The notes under the pieces: model-generated
What the model saw: only the letters and a program-made list of their open reading frames with translations
Databases searched by the model: none
What the model was told of the DNA's origin: nothing
Position numbers and translations under genes: made by a program
Shown: positions 8,737-17,596 of the stretch, piece after piece
Position numbering within the stretch: position 1 is the stretch's first letter
Layout of the letters: each line of letters starts with the position of its first letter
Assembly (NCBI RefSeq): GCF_011761185.1
Contig: NZ_JAAOYM010000001.1
Span: forward strand, 1,860,001-1,924,000
Direction of reading: 5' to 3'
DNA from: Saccharomonospora amisosensis
GTDB lineage: Bacteria; Actinomycetota; Actinomycetes; Mycobacteriales; Pseudonocardiaceae
Length of the DNA stretch: 64,000 nt

Positions 8737-10230
8737 ATGACCATCGACACCACCACCGCCCCGACGTCCTCCCCACAGGCGCAGCAGGTCGCCGTGAACG
8801 ACATCGGGACGGAGGAAGACTTCCTCGCAGCTATCGACAAGACAATCAAATACTTCAACGATGGCGACATCGTCGAAGGCACCATCGTCAAGGTCGATCG
8901 CGACGAAGTGCTGCTCGACATCGGCTACAAGACAGAGGGTGTCATCCCCTCCCGCGAGCTGTCCATCAAGCACGATGTCGACCCGGCAGAGGTTGTCGCC
9001 GTCGGTGACGCGGTGGAGGCCCTTGTTCTGCAGAAGGAGGACAAGGAAGGCCGCCTGATCCTGTCGAAGAAGCGCGCGCAGTACGAGCGCGCCTGGGGCA
9101 CCATCGAGGAGCTCAAGGACAAGGACGAGCCGGTCAGCGGAACCGTCATCGAGGTCGTCAAGGGCGGCCTCATCCTGGACATCGGTCTGCGCGGCTTCCT
9201 ACCCGCGTCGCTGGTGGAGATGCGCCGCGTGCGCGACCTGCAGCCCTACGTCGGCCGCGAACTCGAGGCCAAGATCATCGAGTTGGACAAGAACCGCAAC
9301 AACGTGGTGCTGTCCCGCCGGGCCTACCTGGAGCAGACCCAGTCCGAGGTGCGCAGCGAGTTCCTCAACGCGCTCGCCAAGGGCCAGGTCCGCAAGGGTG
9401 TCGTGTCGTCCATCGTCAACTTCGGTGCGTTCGTCGATCTCGGCGGTGTCGACGGTCTGGTGCACGTGTCCGAGCTGTCCTGGAAGCACATCGACCACCC
9501 CAGCGAGGTCGTCGAGGTGGGCCAGGAGGTCACCGTCGAGGTGCTGGACGTCGACATGGACCGCGAGCGCGTTTCGCTGTCGCTGAAGGCCACCCAGGAA
9601 GACCCGTGGCGGCAGTTCGCCCGCACCCACGCGATCGGGCAGATCGTGCCGGGCAAGGTCACCAAGCTCGTCCCGTTCGGCGCGTTCGTCCGTGTCGAGG
9701 AGGGCATCGAGGGCCTCGTGCACATCTCCGAGCTGGCCGAGCGTCACGTGGAGATCCCCGAGCAGGTCGTGCAGGTCGGTACCGAGGTCATGGTCAAGGT
9801 CATCGACATCGACCTGGAACGGCGCCGGATCTCGCTGTCACTGAAGCAGGCCAACGAGGGCTTCACCTCCGACTCGGACTTCGACCCGACTCAGTACGGC
9901 ATGGCGGCCGAGTACGACGAGCAGGGCAACTACATCTACCCCGAGGGCTTCGACCCCGACACGCAGGAGTGGCAGGAAGGCTACGAGAAGCAGCGTGAGG
10001 AGTGGGAGAAGCAGTACGCCGAGGCGCACGCTCGCTACGAGCAGCACATGCGTCAGGTCGCCGAGGCCGCGCAGGCCAACGCGGCCGCGGCTGCCGAGGG
10101 TGGCAACGCGGGCGGTGAGCAGAACTACAGCTCCGCGCAGCCCGAACAGGAGCAGCGGGCCAGCGGTGGGACGCTCGCCAGCGACGAGCAGCTCGCGGCT
10201 CTGCGGGAGAAGCTCTCCGGCGGTGCGTGA
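8737..10230 (+). CDS. rpsA: 30S ribosomal protein S1
   Basis: The 497-residue protein has four S1 RNA-binding repeats, as expected for high-GC Gram-positives (E. coli has six). They lie at about residues 45-115 (GDIVEGTIVKVDRDEVLLDI), 130-197 (GTVIEVVKGGLILDIGLRGF), 218-288 (KGVVSSIVNFGAFVDLGG) and 305-373 (GKVTKLVPFGAFVRVEEG). The C-terminal tail after about residue 385 is acidic and Gln/Ala-rich and probably disordered. S1 binds the platform of the small subunit and helps recruit structured mRNAs. The position between polA and coaE is the conserved actinobacterial order. A near-perfect terminator follows the gene. Confidence 0.97.
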   Translation: MTIDTTTAPTSSPQAQQVAVNDIGTEEDFLAAIDKTIKYFNDGDIVEGTIVKVDRDEVLLDIGYKTEGVIPSRELSIKHDVDPAEVVAVGDAVEALVLQKEDKEGRLILSKKRAQYERAWGTIEELKDKDEPVSGTVIEVVKGGLILDIGLRGFLPASLVEMRRVRDLQPYVGRELEAKIIELDKNRNNVVLSRRAYLEQTQSEVRSEFLNALAKGQVRKGVVSSIVNFGAFVDLGGVDGLVHVSELSWKHIDHPSEVVEVGQEVTVEVLDVDMDRERVSLSLKATQEDPWRQFARTHAIGQIVPGKVTKLVPFGAFVRVEEGIEGLVHISELAERHVEIPEQVVQVGTEVMVKVIDIDLERRRISLSLKQANEGFTSDSDFDPTQYGMAAEYDEQGNYIYPEGFDPDTQEWQEGYEKQREEWEKQYAEAHARYEQHMRQVAEAAQANAAAAAEGGNAGGEQNYSSAQPEQEQRASGGTLASDEQLAALREKLSGGA

Positions 10231-10263
10231 GCGTCACTCGGTCCGCTACTGAGCATCGACTGA

Positions 10264-10309
10264 CGGCGGTGGCCCCGGTTCTTCGGTGAACCGGGGCCAC
10301 CGCCGTTTT
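10264..10309 (+). terminator. Rho-independent terminator of rpsA
   Basis: The arms 10264-10281 and 10288-10305 are perfectly complementary over 18 bp, close around a 6-nt TTCGGT loop, and are followed by TTTT. It lies 33 bp after the rpsA stop codon. Confidence 0.93.
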
Positions 10310-10331
10310 CGTCGGCGCCCGGATCCGGTCG

Positions 10332-10393
10332 AGCGCGGAACTCGCGGGCGGGAGTGCAGGACTCGCGGGCGGGAGTGGGGGACTCGCGGGCGG
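10332..10393 (-). repeat. 21-bp-period intergenic repeat, copy 1 of 5
   Basis: Two full 21-bp units (10340-10360 and 10361-10381) plus partial units on both sides repeat in exact register. On the minus strand the core reads CCGCGAGTCC followed by a C/G-rich spacer. It lies between the rpsA terminator and coaE. Unlike the other four copies it does not directly follow a stop codon. Confidence 0.85.
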
Positions 10394-10430
10394 TCTCGGT
10401 GGTGGCATTGGGGGCTGGTTCAATGCTGGC

Positions 10431-11615
10431 ATGCTGCGAGTGGGTCTGACCGGCGGGATAGGCGCGGGCAAGTCGACAGTCGCCGCACGGCTGGCCGAGC
10501 ACGGCGCCGTGCTCATCGACGCCGACCGGATCGCCAGGGAGGTGGTCGAGCCGGGTACGGAAGGGCTGGCCGAGTTGGTCGCAGCCTTCGGTCCGGACAT
10601 CCTTACCTCCGAGGGCGCGCTGGATCGGCAGGCGCTGGCCGCCAAGGCCTTCGCCGACGAGGACTCGCGGCTGCGGCTCAACTCGATCGTGCACCCGCGC
10701 ATCGGGGCCCGTACCGCCGAACTCATGGCCGCCGCGGCACCGGATGCAATCGTGGTGCACGACGTCCCGCTGCTCGTCGAGGGCAATCTCGCGCCCGCCT
10801 ACCACCTGGTGATCGTCGTGGACGCCGACGAAGACGTGCGGGTTCGCCGCCTCGTGGAGTCGAGGGGCATGGCCGAGGACGACGCCCGCGCCCGGATCGC
10901 GGCACAGGCGGGCACCGAGCAGCGGCGCGCGGTCGCAGACGTATGGCTGGACAACGGTGGCCCGCGCGAGGTCGTACTGGCCGAGGTGGACGCGTTGTGG
11001 GCGGACCGGCTCGTTCCGTTCGAGGCGAACCTGCGGTCGCGCAGGCCGCGCGGGCCCGCATCGCCGGTGCTGGTGGAGCCCGACCCCAGCTGGCCGAGGC
11101 AGGCCGAGCGGGCGCTGGCCCGGATCAGGCTCGCGGTGGGAGAGCGGGCGCTTCGGGTCGACCACGTCGGTTCCACCGCCGTGCCGGGGCTGCTCGCCAA
11201 GGACGTGCTCGACCTCCAACTGACGGTGTCCACACTGGACGATGCTGACGCGCTTACCGACGCGCTCGCCGAAGCCGGGTTTCCGCCCATGGGCGGGCAG
11301 TGGTTCGACGAGCCGCACGGAGAGCCCGGCCTGTGGGAGAAGCGGGTGCATGTCGGAGCCGACCCGGGCAGGGCGGTGAACCTGCACGTACGCGCCACGA
11401 CCAACCCCGCATGGCGGCTGGCGCTGCTGTTTCGCGACTGGTTGAGCGCCAACCCCGAAGAACGCGACGACTATGTCGAGGTGAAGCGGGCACTGGCGGA
11501 CAAACACGCCGCCGACGGCACGACCGAGCACTACGCGGCCGCGAAGCAGGGCTGGATCGGCGCCGCGTTCGAGCGAGCGGGGCGGTGGGCCGACGACACC
11601 GGCTGGACGCCGTAG
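10431..11615 (+). CDS. coaE: Dephospho-CoA kinase with C-terminal GrpB/UPF0157 domain
   Basis: The 394-residue protein joins two domains. Residues 1-200 are dephospho-CoA kinase, the last step of coenzyme A synthesis, with the P-loop [11 protein letters not shown] (Lys14) and the [13 protein letters not shown] segment that follows strand 2. Residues about 215-390 form a GrpB-like (UPF0157) nucleotidyltransferase-fold domain with the signature [12 protein letters not shown]. This fusion is the normal actinobacterial form; the M. tuberculosis protein is similarly long. The kinase part alone accounts for the CoA function, while the GrpB part has no settled role. The gene lies downstream of rpsA as in mycobacteria, but the terminator between them means it probably has its own promoter. 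Confidence 0.96.
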   Translation: MLRVGLTGGIGAGKSTVAARLAEHGAVLIDADRIAREVVEPGTEGLAELVAAFGPDILTSEGALDRQALAAKAFADEDSRLRLNSIVHPRIGARTAELMAAAAPDAIVVHDVPLLVEGNLAPAYHLVIVVDADEDVRVRRLVESRGMAEDDARARIAAQAGTEQRRAVADVWLDNGGPREVVLAEVDALWADRLVPFEANLRSRRPRGPASPVLVEPDPSWPRQAERALARIRLAVGERALRVDHVGSTAVPGLLAKDVLDLQLTVSTLDDADALTDALAEAGFPPMGGQWFDEPHGEPGLWEKRVHVGADPGRAVNLHVRATTNPAWRLALLFRDWLSANPEERDDYVEVKRALADKHAADGTTEHYAAAKQGWIGAAFERAGRWADDTGWTP

Positions 11616-11628
11616 CGGGCGAGGGGCC

Positions 11629-12471
11629 TCAGCGGCGACCGGCGTCGGAGTGCAGCAGCTTCCGAAGCCATGCCGAGGCGTGCGGTTCCAGTTCGTCGAA
11701 ACGTTCCCGGTACAACTCGGCCGAGTCAGGAGCGGGCCAGTCGGCGGGTAGGTGAGAGGCTGGCAATCCCGGGTCGGTACGCAGCAGTTGCAGCCAGTCG
11801 GCGCCCAGCAGCGTCAACCGGGGAATCCAGCGACCCTTCCTGCCACGGTCGGGTTTCCACGCGGCGATGAACGACTCGTGCTCGGCGCGGATCATGTCGA
11901 TGTCCCATGCCTTGCGCAGCAGCGCACCGACGTCGGTGCCGCTCATCGGGGCGGCCAGGAACGCGTCGGCGACACCGGTCACCTCCGCGAACTGCTCCCC
12001 GGCGAACACCTTCGCGATGTCCACCCTGCCGGGCGCGATCCACAGCCCGTCGCGCAGGCCTCCGAACCCTGCCCACGCCAGCCGCGCACGGATCTGGTGG
12101 CGCAGGTCGCGCCTGCTTTCCGGCATGGAGTAGCTCAGCAGTGTCCACTCCCCGTCGGCGTGAGTGAACGGTCGCGGTGAGTCGACCCGTTCCTTGGCCT
12201 GCCGGAGCAACCTTTCGGCGGCGGGGGTGAGGTCGAACCTGGCCGTGCGGCCTTCCTGAGTGCGTTCCAGTAGTCCCTTGCGGGTCATGCGCGCGAGCGT
12301 GGCGCGGGCGGCCGCCTCCGCGACGCCGAGGTCGCCGAGCACGTGCAGGAACACGCGCGTGCTGAGCGGAGGGCAGTCGCTGTCGAGCACCAGCGAACCG
12401 AGGAAGGACAGCAGCAACTGCTGCGGGCGGCGGTTCCTGCGCACGCCCTCGCCTTCTCGTGGCCCGCTCAC
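11629..12471 (-). CDS. PaaX-family transcriptional repressor
   Basis: The 280-residue product has the PaaX layout. An N-terminal winged helix lies at about residues 15-85 (QQLLLSFLGSLVLD, then VAEAAARATLARMTRKGLLE), followed by the PaaX central domain with GEWTLLSYSMPESRRDLRH and GLRDGLWIAP, and a helical C-terminal domain. PaaX-type repressors classically sense an aryl-CoA such as phenylacetyl-CoA and release the operator. It diverges from the transporter/acyl-CoA-synthetase operon starting at 12663, so it most likely represses that operon and responds to a CoA thioester made by the last gene of it. The GTG start at 12471 has a G-rich ribosome site. Convergent with coaE, 13 bp apart. Confidence 0.9.
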   Translation of the reverse strand: MSGPREGEGVRRNRRPQQLLLSFLGSLVLDSDCPPLSTRVFLHVLGDLGVAEAAARATLARMTRKGLLERTQEGRTARFDLTPAAERLLRQAKERVDSPRPFTHADGEWTLLSYSMPESRRDLRHQIRARLAWAGFGGLRDGLWIAPGRVDIAKVFAGEQFAEVTGVADAFLAAPMSGTDVGALLRKAWDIDMIRAEHESFIAAWKPDRGRKGRWIPRLTLLGADWLQLLRTDPGLPASHLPADWPAPDSAELYRERFDELEPHASAWLRKLLHSDAGRR

Positions 12472-12524
12472 TCCGGCAGCCCCCTACGCAAGAGGTGTCG
12501 ATCACATAAATAGTCGAAGCTGTA

Positions 12525-12553
12525 TTGACGCACGGCAGGAATATATCTAACGT
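12525..12553 (+). promoter_or_regulatory. Promoter of the transporter / acyl-CoA-synthetase operon, with possible PaaX half-site nearby
   Basis: TTGACG (12525-12530) and TAACGT (12548-12553) are spaced by 17 nt. On the opposite strand, just upstream (12496-12509), the sequence TATGTGATCGACA partly resembles the E. coli PaaX site (WWTRTGATTCG...). The operator assignment is weak; the promoter is reasonable. Confidence 0.55.
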
Positions 12554-12662
12554 TTCCCTCGCGGTCGAACCCGATTGTTGTTCCCGTCTGCTGGCCCGTC
12601 GGACCCCGGACAGGTCGGACCTCACAGCTCCACCCAGCGAGAAACTCAGCAGGAAGGCGGCT

Positions 12663-14363
12663 ATGCCGACGCAACTCAGCGACGAGTGCGATCCCGTAAC
12701 GGGCGCTGCCCAAGGCAGCCGGCGGGAACCGTTCGGGCCGCCCGAGGACCCGTTGCTGGCCGTGGACGATCTCGAAGTCCGCTACGACGGCGCGGTGCAG
12801 GCTTTGCGCGGGGTGTCGCTGTGGGTACCGCGCGGGTCGGTGGTCGCGGTGCTCGGCAGCAACGGCGCAGGGAAGACCACGCTGCTGCGGGCGATCTCGG
12901 GGTCACTGGGCAACGTGGGCGGCGCCGTGACCGCGGGTTCCATCCACTTCGACGGTAAGCCGATCACGGGCGGAGCGGCCGCGGAAACCATGCGGTCGGG
13001 GCTGGTGCAGGTGCCGGAGGGTCGCCGGCTCTTCCGCGACCTCACGGTCGAGGAGAATCTGCGCGCGGGCGGTTTCGCCGTGCGTGACCGCGCGGCGAAA
13101 CGGGAAGCGTTGACCCGTGTGTTCGACCTGTTCCCCGTGCTCGCCCGGCGGCGCCGCCAGCGCGGCGGGCTGCTCTCCGGCGGTGAGCAGCAGATGCTTG
13201 CCATGGGCAGGGCGCTGATGAGCGCACCTCGGCTGTTGCTGCTCGACGAGCCGTCGCTCGGACTCGCCCCGCAGTTGGTGCACCAGATCGGCGAGCTGAT
13301 CACCGAGATCAACGAGCAGGGCACCTCGGTGCTGCTGATCGAACAGAACGCGGCGATGGGCCTTCGAGTGTCCGATGTGGCCTTCGTGCTTGAGGTGGGT
13401 ACGGTCACCGCCGCGGGTCCCGCCGAAGCACTCGCGGCGACGGACGAGGTCAGGCAACGCTACCTGGGTGGCACCGGCCCGGTGCCCGAGGCGGCTCCCG
13501 AGGCCGAACAGGCGAAGCCGCAGCGGGTCTCGGCAGCCGACATCGGCGAACTGGCCGCCGTCATGCACGCGGGAGCCAGGCGAGACACCGCGAGCGCGCG
13601 GCCGCTTCGGGTGGACAACCTCACCGTCCGGTTCGGCGGCATCACCGCGCTGTCCGGGGTGTCGTTCGACATCACGCCGGGCACGGTGCACGCGCTCATC
13701 GGTCCCAACGGAGCCGGCAAGTCGACCTGCATCAACGTGCTCGGCGGCGCCTACCGCGCCACCGAGGGCGCGGTCCACTACGGCGAGCACAAGCTCACCG
13801 ACCTGCGCCCGCACCGCATCGCGGACCTCGGTGTGGCGCGCACCTTCCAAAACATCTCGCTGTCGCTGGAGCTGACGGTGGAGGACAACCTGCTGACCGG
13901 CAGGCACCGGCTGATGCGCGGCGGCGTGCTCGGCGCGGGACTTCGGCTGCCCGGCGCGCGCAGGGAGGAACGTGAGCACCGGGCGCAGGTCGGCAGGGTC
14001 GCCGAGTTGCTCGGCATCGAGCACCTGCTCGGGCGCGAGGTGCACACGCTGTCCTACGGCGACCGGAAGCGCGTGGAACTCGGCAGGGCACTGTGCGCGG
14101 AGCCGACCCTGCTGTTGCTGGACGAGCCGGTGGCCGGGATGAACCACGGCGAGTCGCAGGACATGGCCGCGATGATCAGCGCGGTGCAACGGGAACTGGG
14201 TATCTCGATCCTGCTGGTCGAGCACGACATGCCGTTCGTGATGGGACTGGCGGAGCGGATCACCGTGCTCGACTTCGGCAAGTGCATCGCCGACGGCACG
14301 CCGGACGAAGTGCGGCGCGACCCCGAGGTCGTGCGGGCGTATCTGGGGACGGAGGCCGCGTGA
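12663..14363 (+). CDS. Fused LivF-LivG branched-chain-type ABC transporter ATPase
   Basis: The ATG at 12663 follows AGGAAGG by 5 nt and is preferred to an in-frame codon at 12525 that lies inside the promoter. The 566-residue protein contains two complete ABC ATPase domains. The first is LivF-like, with Walker A Lys71 (GSNGAGKT), signature LSGGEQQ (Ser172) and Walker B Asp195-Glu196. The second is LivG-like, with Walker A Lys353 (GPNGAGKS), signature LSYGDRKR and Walker B Asp487-Glu488. A poorly conserved linker (about residues 275-315) joins them. In most bacteria these are two separate subunits. The fused protein would supply both cytoplasmic motor domains to the LivH/LivM channel encoded next. 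The stop overlaps the livH start (GTGA). Confidence 0.93.
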   Translation: MPTQLSDECDPVTGAAQGSRREPFGPPEDPLLAVDDLEVRYDGAVQALRGVSLWVPRGSVVAVLGSNGAGKTTLLRAISGSLGNVGGAVTAGSIHFDGKPITGGAAAETMRSGLVQVPEGRRLFRDLTVEENLRAGGFAVRDRAAKREALTRVFDLFPVLARRRRQRGGLLSGGEQQMLAMGRALMSAPRLLLLDEPSLGLAPQLVHQIGELITEINEQGTSVLLIEQNAAMGLRVSDVAFVLEVGTVTAAGPAEALAATDEVRQRYLGGTGPVPEAAPEAEQAKPQRVSAADIGELAAVMHAGARRDTASARPLRVDNLTVRFGGITALSGVSFDITPGTVHALIGPNGAGKSTCINVLGGAYRATEGAVHYGEHKLTDLRPHRIADLGVARTFQNISLSLELTVEDNLLTGRHRLMRGGVLGAGLRLPGARREEREHRAQVGRVAELLGIEHLLGREVHTLSYGDRKRVELGRALCAEPTLLLLDEPVAGMNHGESQDMAAMISAVQRELGISILLVEHDMPFVMGLAERITVLDFGKCIADGTPDEVRRDPEVVRAYLGTEAA

Positions 14364-15250
14364 GTTACCTGCTGAGCCAACTGGTCAACGGACTGTCGCT
14401 GGGCCTGGTGCTCGGGCTGATCGCGGTCGGGTTCGTCGTCGTCTTCAAGGCGACCGGCGTGCTCAACCTCGCGCACGGCTCGGTGCTGCTGCTGGGTGCC
14501 TACCTCGTCGCGAAGCTGCACGAACCGCTGGGGTTCTGGCTCGCGGCGGCCGCCGGGGTACTCGGTGCCGCGGTCGTCGCCGCGCTCATCAACACGCTGC
14601 TGGTGCGACGCGTCGCCGAGCCCAATCCGGGCACCTTCGCGATCCTCACCATCGGCGTCGACATCCTGCTGCTGACCGAGCTGACCCGCGAGATCGGCAA
14701 CGACGTGCTCAGCAACGGCGCGCCGTGGGGCGCGGACGTGGTGGAGTTCGCCGGGGTGACGCTGCCCGCCTCAAGGGCCATCGCGGCCGTGCTGGCGATC
14801 GTGTTGTTCGGCGTGCTCGGGCTGCTCGCCGCGCGCACCAACTGGGGTATCGGGATGCGCGCCGCCGCGGCGGACGGCGACACCGCGTCGCTGATGGGTA
14901 TCCGGCTGAGCCGCACGAGCGCGACGGGCTGGGCGCTGGCCGGCGCCTTCGCCGCCATCGCGGGCGTGTTCCTCACCTCCTTCCCCGCCACCGGTGTGAC
15001 TCCCAGCGTCTCGCTCGTCGCGCTGGCCGCGATCCCGGCCTGGGTGCTCGGTGGCTTCGACTCCATCCCCGGCGCCATCGTCGGTGGGCTGGTGATCGGG
15101 GTCGCGCAGGCGTTTGCCGTCGGCTACGAGTCGGAGCTGCACTTCCTCGGCCGAGGGTTCGGCGAGGTCGTCCCGTACGCGGTGATGCTGCTCGTGCTGC
15201 TGGTGCGGCCACAGGGACTCTTCGGTGGAAAGGAGGCCATCCGTGTCTGA
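14360..15250 (+). CDS. LivH-type ABC transporter permease
   Basis: The GTG at 14360 overlaps the upstream stop, giving a 296-residue membrane protein with about eight hydrophobic helices. LivH features are present: an N-terminal GLSLGLVLGLIAVGFVVVFK helix, the LNLAHG motif near residue 35, and AAADGDTASLMGI, the cytoplasmic loop that contacts the ATPase. It forms half of the inner-membrane channel of a hydrophobic amino acid/carboxylate uptake (HAAT) transporter. The substrate is discussed under the binding protein and synthetase. Translation is probably coupled to the ATPase gene. Confidence 0.92.
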   Translation: MSYLLSQLVNGLSLGLVLGLIAVGFVVVFKATGVLNLAHGSVLLLGAYLVAKLHEPLGFWLAAAAGVLGAAVVAALINTLLVRRVAEPNPGTFAILTIGVDILLLTELTREIGNDVLSNGAPWGADVVEFAGVTLPASRAIAAVLAIVLFGVLGLLAARTNWGIGMRAAAADGDTASLMGIRLSRTSATGWALAGAFAAIAGVFLTSFPATGVTPSVSLVALAAIPAWVLGGFDSIPGAIVGGLVIGVAQAFAVGYESELHFLGRGFGEVVPYAVMLLVLLVRPQGLFGGKEAIRV

Positions 15251-16343
15251 GCGGATGACCAGGTCGGCGGGAGTCCCGATGCTCGCGCTGGGCGGGCTCG
15301 CCCTGCTGGCCGCGCTCGCGCTGCCGCTGTGGCTCGACGACTTCTGGCTGCAGACGGGGCTGTTCGCGATGGCCGCCGTCGTGGGCGCCATCGGGCTGAC
15401 GCTGCTGGTGGGGGTGGCCGGGCAACTGTCACTGGGGCACGCGTTCTTCATCGGCGTCGGGGCTTACACCTACACGGTGCTGGTCGGCGAGCCGGGCGAA
15501 CGGGTGCTCGGTCTGGGGCTGCCCCCGCTGCTGGCGCTGGTCGCCGCGGGCGCGGTGGCGGGGATGGCGGGCGCGCTGTTCAGCCCAATCGCGGGCAGGC
15601 TGCGTGGCATCTACCTCGGGCTGGCGTCGCTGGGACTGGTGTTCCTCGGCAGGCACCTGTGGATCAACCTCGAGGATCTCACCGGAGGATTCAACGGCCG
15701 CTCGGTTGAGCCGTTCGCGGTGCCGGGCTTCAGTTTCAGCAACCACGATCCCGACTACCTCGCCGTGCTTGGCACCGAATTCGACGGCCTGCACCGGCAG
15801 TGGTACCTGTTCCTCGCCGTCGCGCTGCTGGCGGCGTGGTTCGCCTACGGCGTCAAGTCCAGCCGGGTGGGCAGGGCGCTGGCGAGCGTACGCGACAGCG
15901 AGGTCGCCGCCGCCTCCGTCGGCATCAACGTCACCACGGCGAAGGCCACCGTGTTCACCCTCTCGTCGGTGTACGCGGGCGTGGGCGGCGCACTGATGGC
16001 GCTGGCATTCAGCAGGATCGCGCCCGATTCCTTCGGGCTGCTGCTGTCCATCGACTACCTGGTGATGATCGTGCTCGGAGGCGTGGGCTCGGTAGCCGGC
16101 GCCTCCGCTGGTGCGGTGTTCGTTTCCGTGTTGCCGCTCGTGCTGGCCGAATACAGCGCGCAACTTCCGTTCCTGTCCGATGTCGGCTCCGGCGGCCTCG
16201 ACGGGGCCACTCTGAGCCGCCTGATCTACGGCGCCGCGATCGTCGCCGTCCTGCTGTTCCTGCGCGGCGGCCTCGCCGGAGGTCTTGACCGACTGCGCCA
16301 GCGCCTTGTAGCACCGACGTCAAAGGAGACCGTCGCATCATGA
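15243..16343 (+). CDS. LivM-type ABC transporter permease
   Basis: The GTG at 15243 lies 7 nt after AAAGGAGG and inside the last codons of the previous gene; the alternative GTG at 15225 has no such site. The 366-residue protein has around ten membrane helices and the LivM hallmarks GVAGQLSLGHAFFIGVGAY near residues 55-75 and VRDSEVAAASVGINVTTAK in the ATPase-contacting loop. It is the second channel subunit of the HAAT transporter. The stop overlaps the next start (ATGA). Confidence 0.92.
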   Translation: MSERMTRSAGVPMLALGGLALLAALALPLWLDDFWLQTGLFAMAAVVGAIGLTLLVGVAGQLSLGHAFFIGVGAYTYTVLVGEPGERVLGLGLPPLLALVAAGAVAGMAGALFSPIAGRLRGIYLGLASLGLVFLGRHLWINLEDLTGGFNGRSVEPFAVPGFSFSNHDPDYLAVLGTEFDGLHRQWYLFLAVALLAAWFAYGVKSSRVGRALASVRDSEVAAASVGINVTTAKATVFTLSSVYAGVGGALMALAFSRIAPDSFGLLLSIDYLVMIVLGGVGSVAGASAGAVFVSVLPLVLAEYSAQLPFLSDVGSGGLDGATLSRLIYGAAIVAVLLFLRGGLAGGLDRLRQRLVAPTSKETVAS

Positions 16344-17596
16344 GAAGGATCCGCACCCTGACAGCCGTGGTCGCCGCGGGCTGCGTGGCCGTGCTGGCCG
16401 CCTGCAGCACCACGGACCCCAACGCCTCGGGCGGAGGGGGAAACCCGGACGAGGTCAAGACCGGCAACGGCGTCACCGACACCGAGATCAACATTGGTGT
16501 GCTGACCGACCTTTCCGGACCGTTCGCCGCGGGCGCGGCGGTGCAGGTGGAGGAGAAGCGCGCGTACTGGGCAGCCAAGAACGAGGCGGGCGGCATCTGC
16601 GGTCGCAAGGTGAACCTGCAGGTGCAGGACCACGGCTACGACCCGCAGAAGGCGGTGTCGCTGTACCGCAGCATGTCCGGCGACGTCGTCGCGTTGCAGC
16701 AGGTGCTCGGCTCGCCCGTGGTCGCCGCCGTCCTTCCGCTGGCGCAGGAGGACAACCTCTACGTCGGCGGCATGGGCTGGGCCAGCGTCGCCCTCGACAA
16801 GGAGGTCGCGCAGGTCCCCGGCTCCACCTACAGCATCGAGGCCGCCAACGCCGTCGACTACCTCATAGACGACCTCGGTGTCGCCAAGGGCAGCAAGATC
16901 GGTCACGTTTACTTCGTCGGTGACTACGGCAGCGACGCGCTGGCGGGTGCGCGACATGCCGCGAAGGAGCGCGGTGTCGAGATCGTGCCCATCGAGATCA
17001 CCCCGAAGGACACCGACCTCTCGGCGCAGGCGGCTTCGCTGCAACAGCAAGGGGTTTCCGCGGTGCTGCTCTCGGCCGCGCCATCGCAGCTGGCCTCGCT
17101 GTCGGCCGTGCTCGACTCCAGGGGGGTTGACGTGCCGATCATCGGCAACACACCCACCTTCAACCCCGCCCTGCTCGACACCCCGTCGCGCAAGGCGCTG
17201 GTGGACAACGTCTACAGCATCACCAGCATCGCCCCATACACCGCGGAGGGCGAGAACGTGAAGAAGTCCGTGGAGCTGTACGAGTCCAAGGCGCCCAATG
17301 GTGCCAAGGGCTGGGAGGTTCCGCTGGCCTACGCGCAGGCCGAGCTGCTGTCGCGGGCGCTTGAGGGCGCGTGCGAGAGCGGTGACCTCACGCCCGAGGG
17401 CGTGGTGGCCGCGATGCGCGAGACGTCCGATCTGGACACCGGCGGGCTGTTCCCCGGCAAGTTGGACTACACCAAGGTCGGTGAGCCGCCGACGCGTGAG
17501 GTGTTCGTGTCCAAGGTGGACCCGGATGTCCCGGCCGGGCTGCGGGTCGAGAAGACCCTGGAAGGCCCGAGCGCCAGCAGCTACCAGTTCGAATGA
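16340..17596 (+). CDS. LivK-like substrate-binding lipoprotein
   Basis: The 418-residue protein starts with a lipoprotein signal, the basic MRRIR, a hydrophobic core and the lipobox LAAC with the lipid-modified Cys at residue 22. The mature part is a type I periplasmic-binding fold as in LivJ/LivK: INIGVLTDLSGPF at the start of the fold and VYFVGDYGSDALAG in the second lobe. It captures the ligand outside the membrane and delivers it to the LivH/LivM channel. Ligands of this family range from leucine to aromatic acids, short-chain amides and urea. The next gene, an acyl-CoA synthetase, argues for a carboxylic acid rather than an amino acid. It overlaps both neighbours by 4 nt. Confidence 0.92.
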   Translation: MRRIRTLTAVVAAGCVAVLAACSTTDPNASGGGGNPDEVKTGNGVTDTEINIGVLTDLSGPFAAGAAVQVEEKRAYWAAKNEAGGICGRKVNLQVQDHGYDPQKAVSLYRSMSGDVVALQQVLGSPVVAAVLPLAQEDNLYVGGMGWASVALDKEVAQVPGSTYSIEAANAVDYLIDDLGVAKGSKIGHVYFVGDYGSDALAGARHAAKERGVEIVPIEITPKDTDLSAQAASLQQQGVSAVLLSAAPSQLASLSAVLDSRGVDVPIIGNTPTFNPALLDTPSRKALVDNVYSITSIAPYTAEGENVKKSVELYESKAPNGAKGWEVPLAYAQAELLSRALEGACESGDLTPEGVVAAMRETSDLDTGGLFPGKLDYTKVGEPPTREVFVSKVDPDVPAGLRVEKTLEGPSASSYQFE

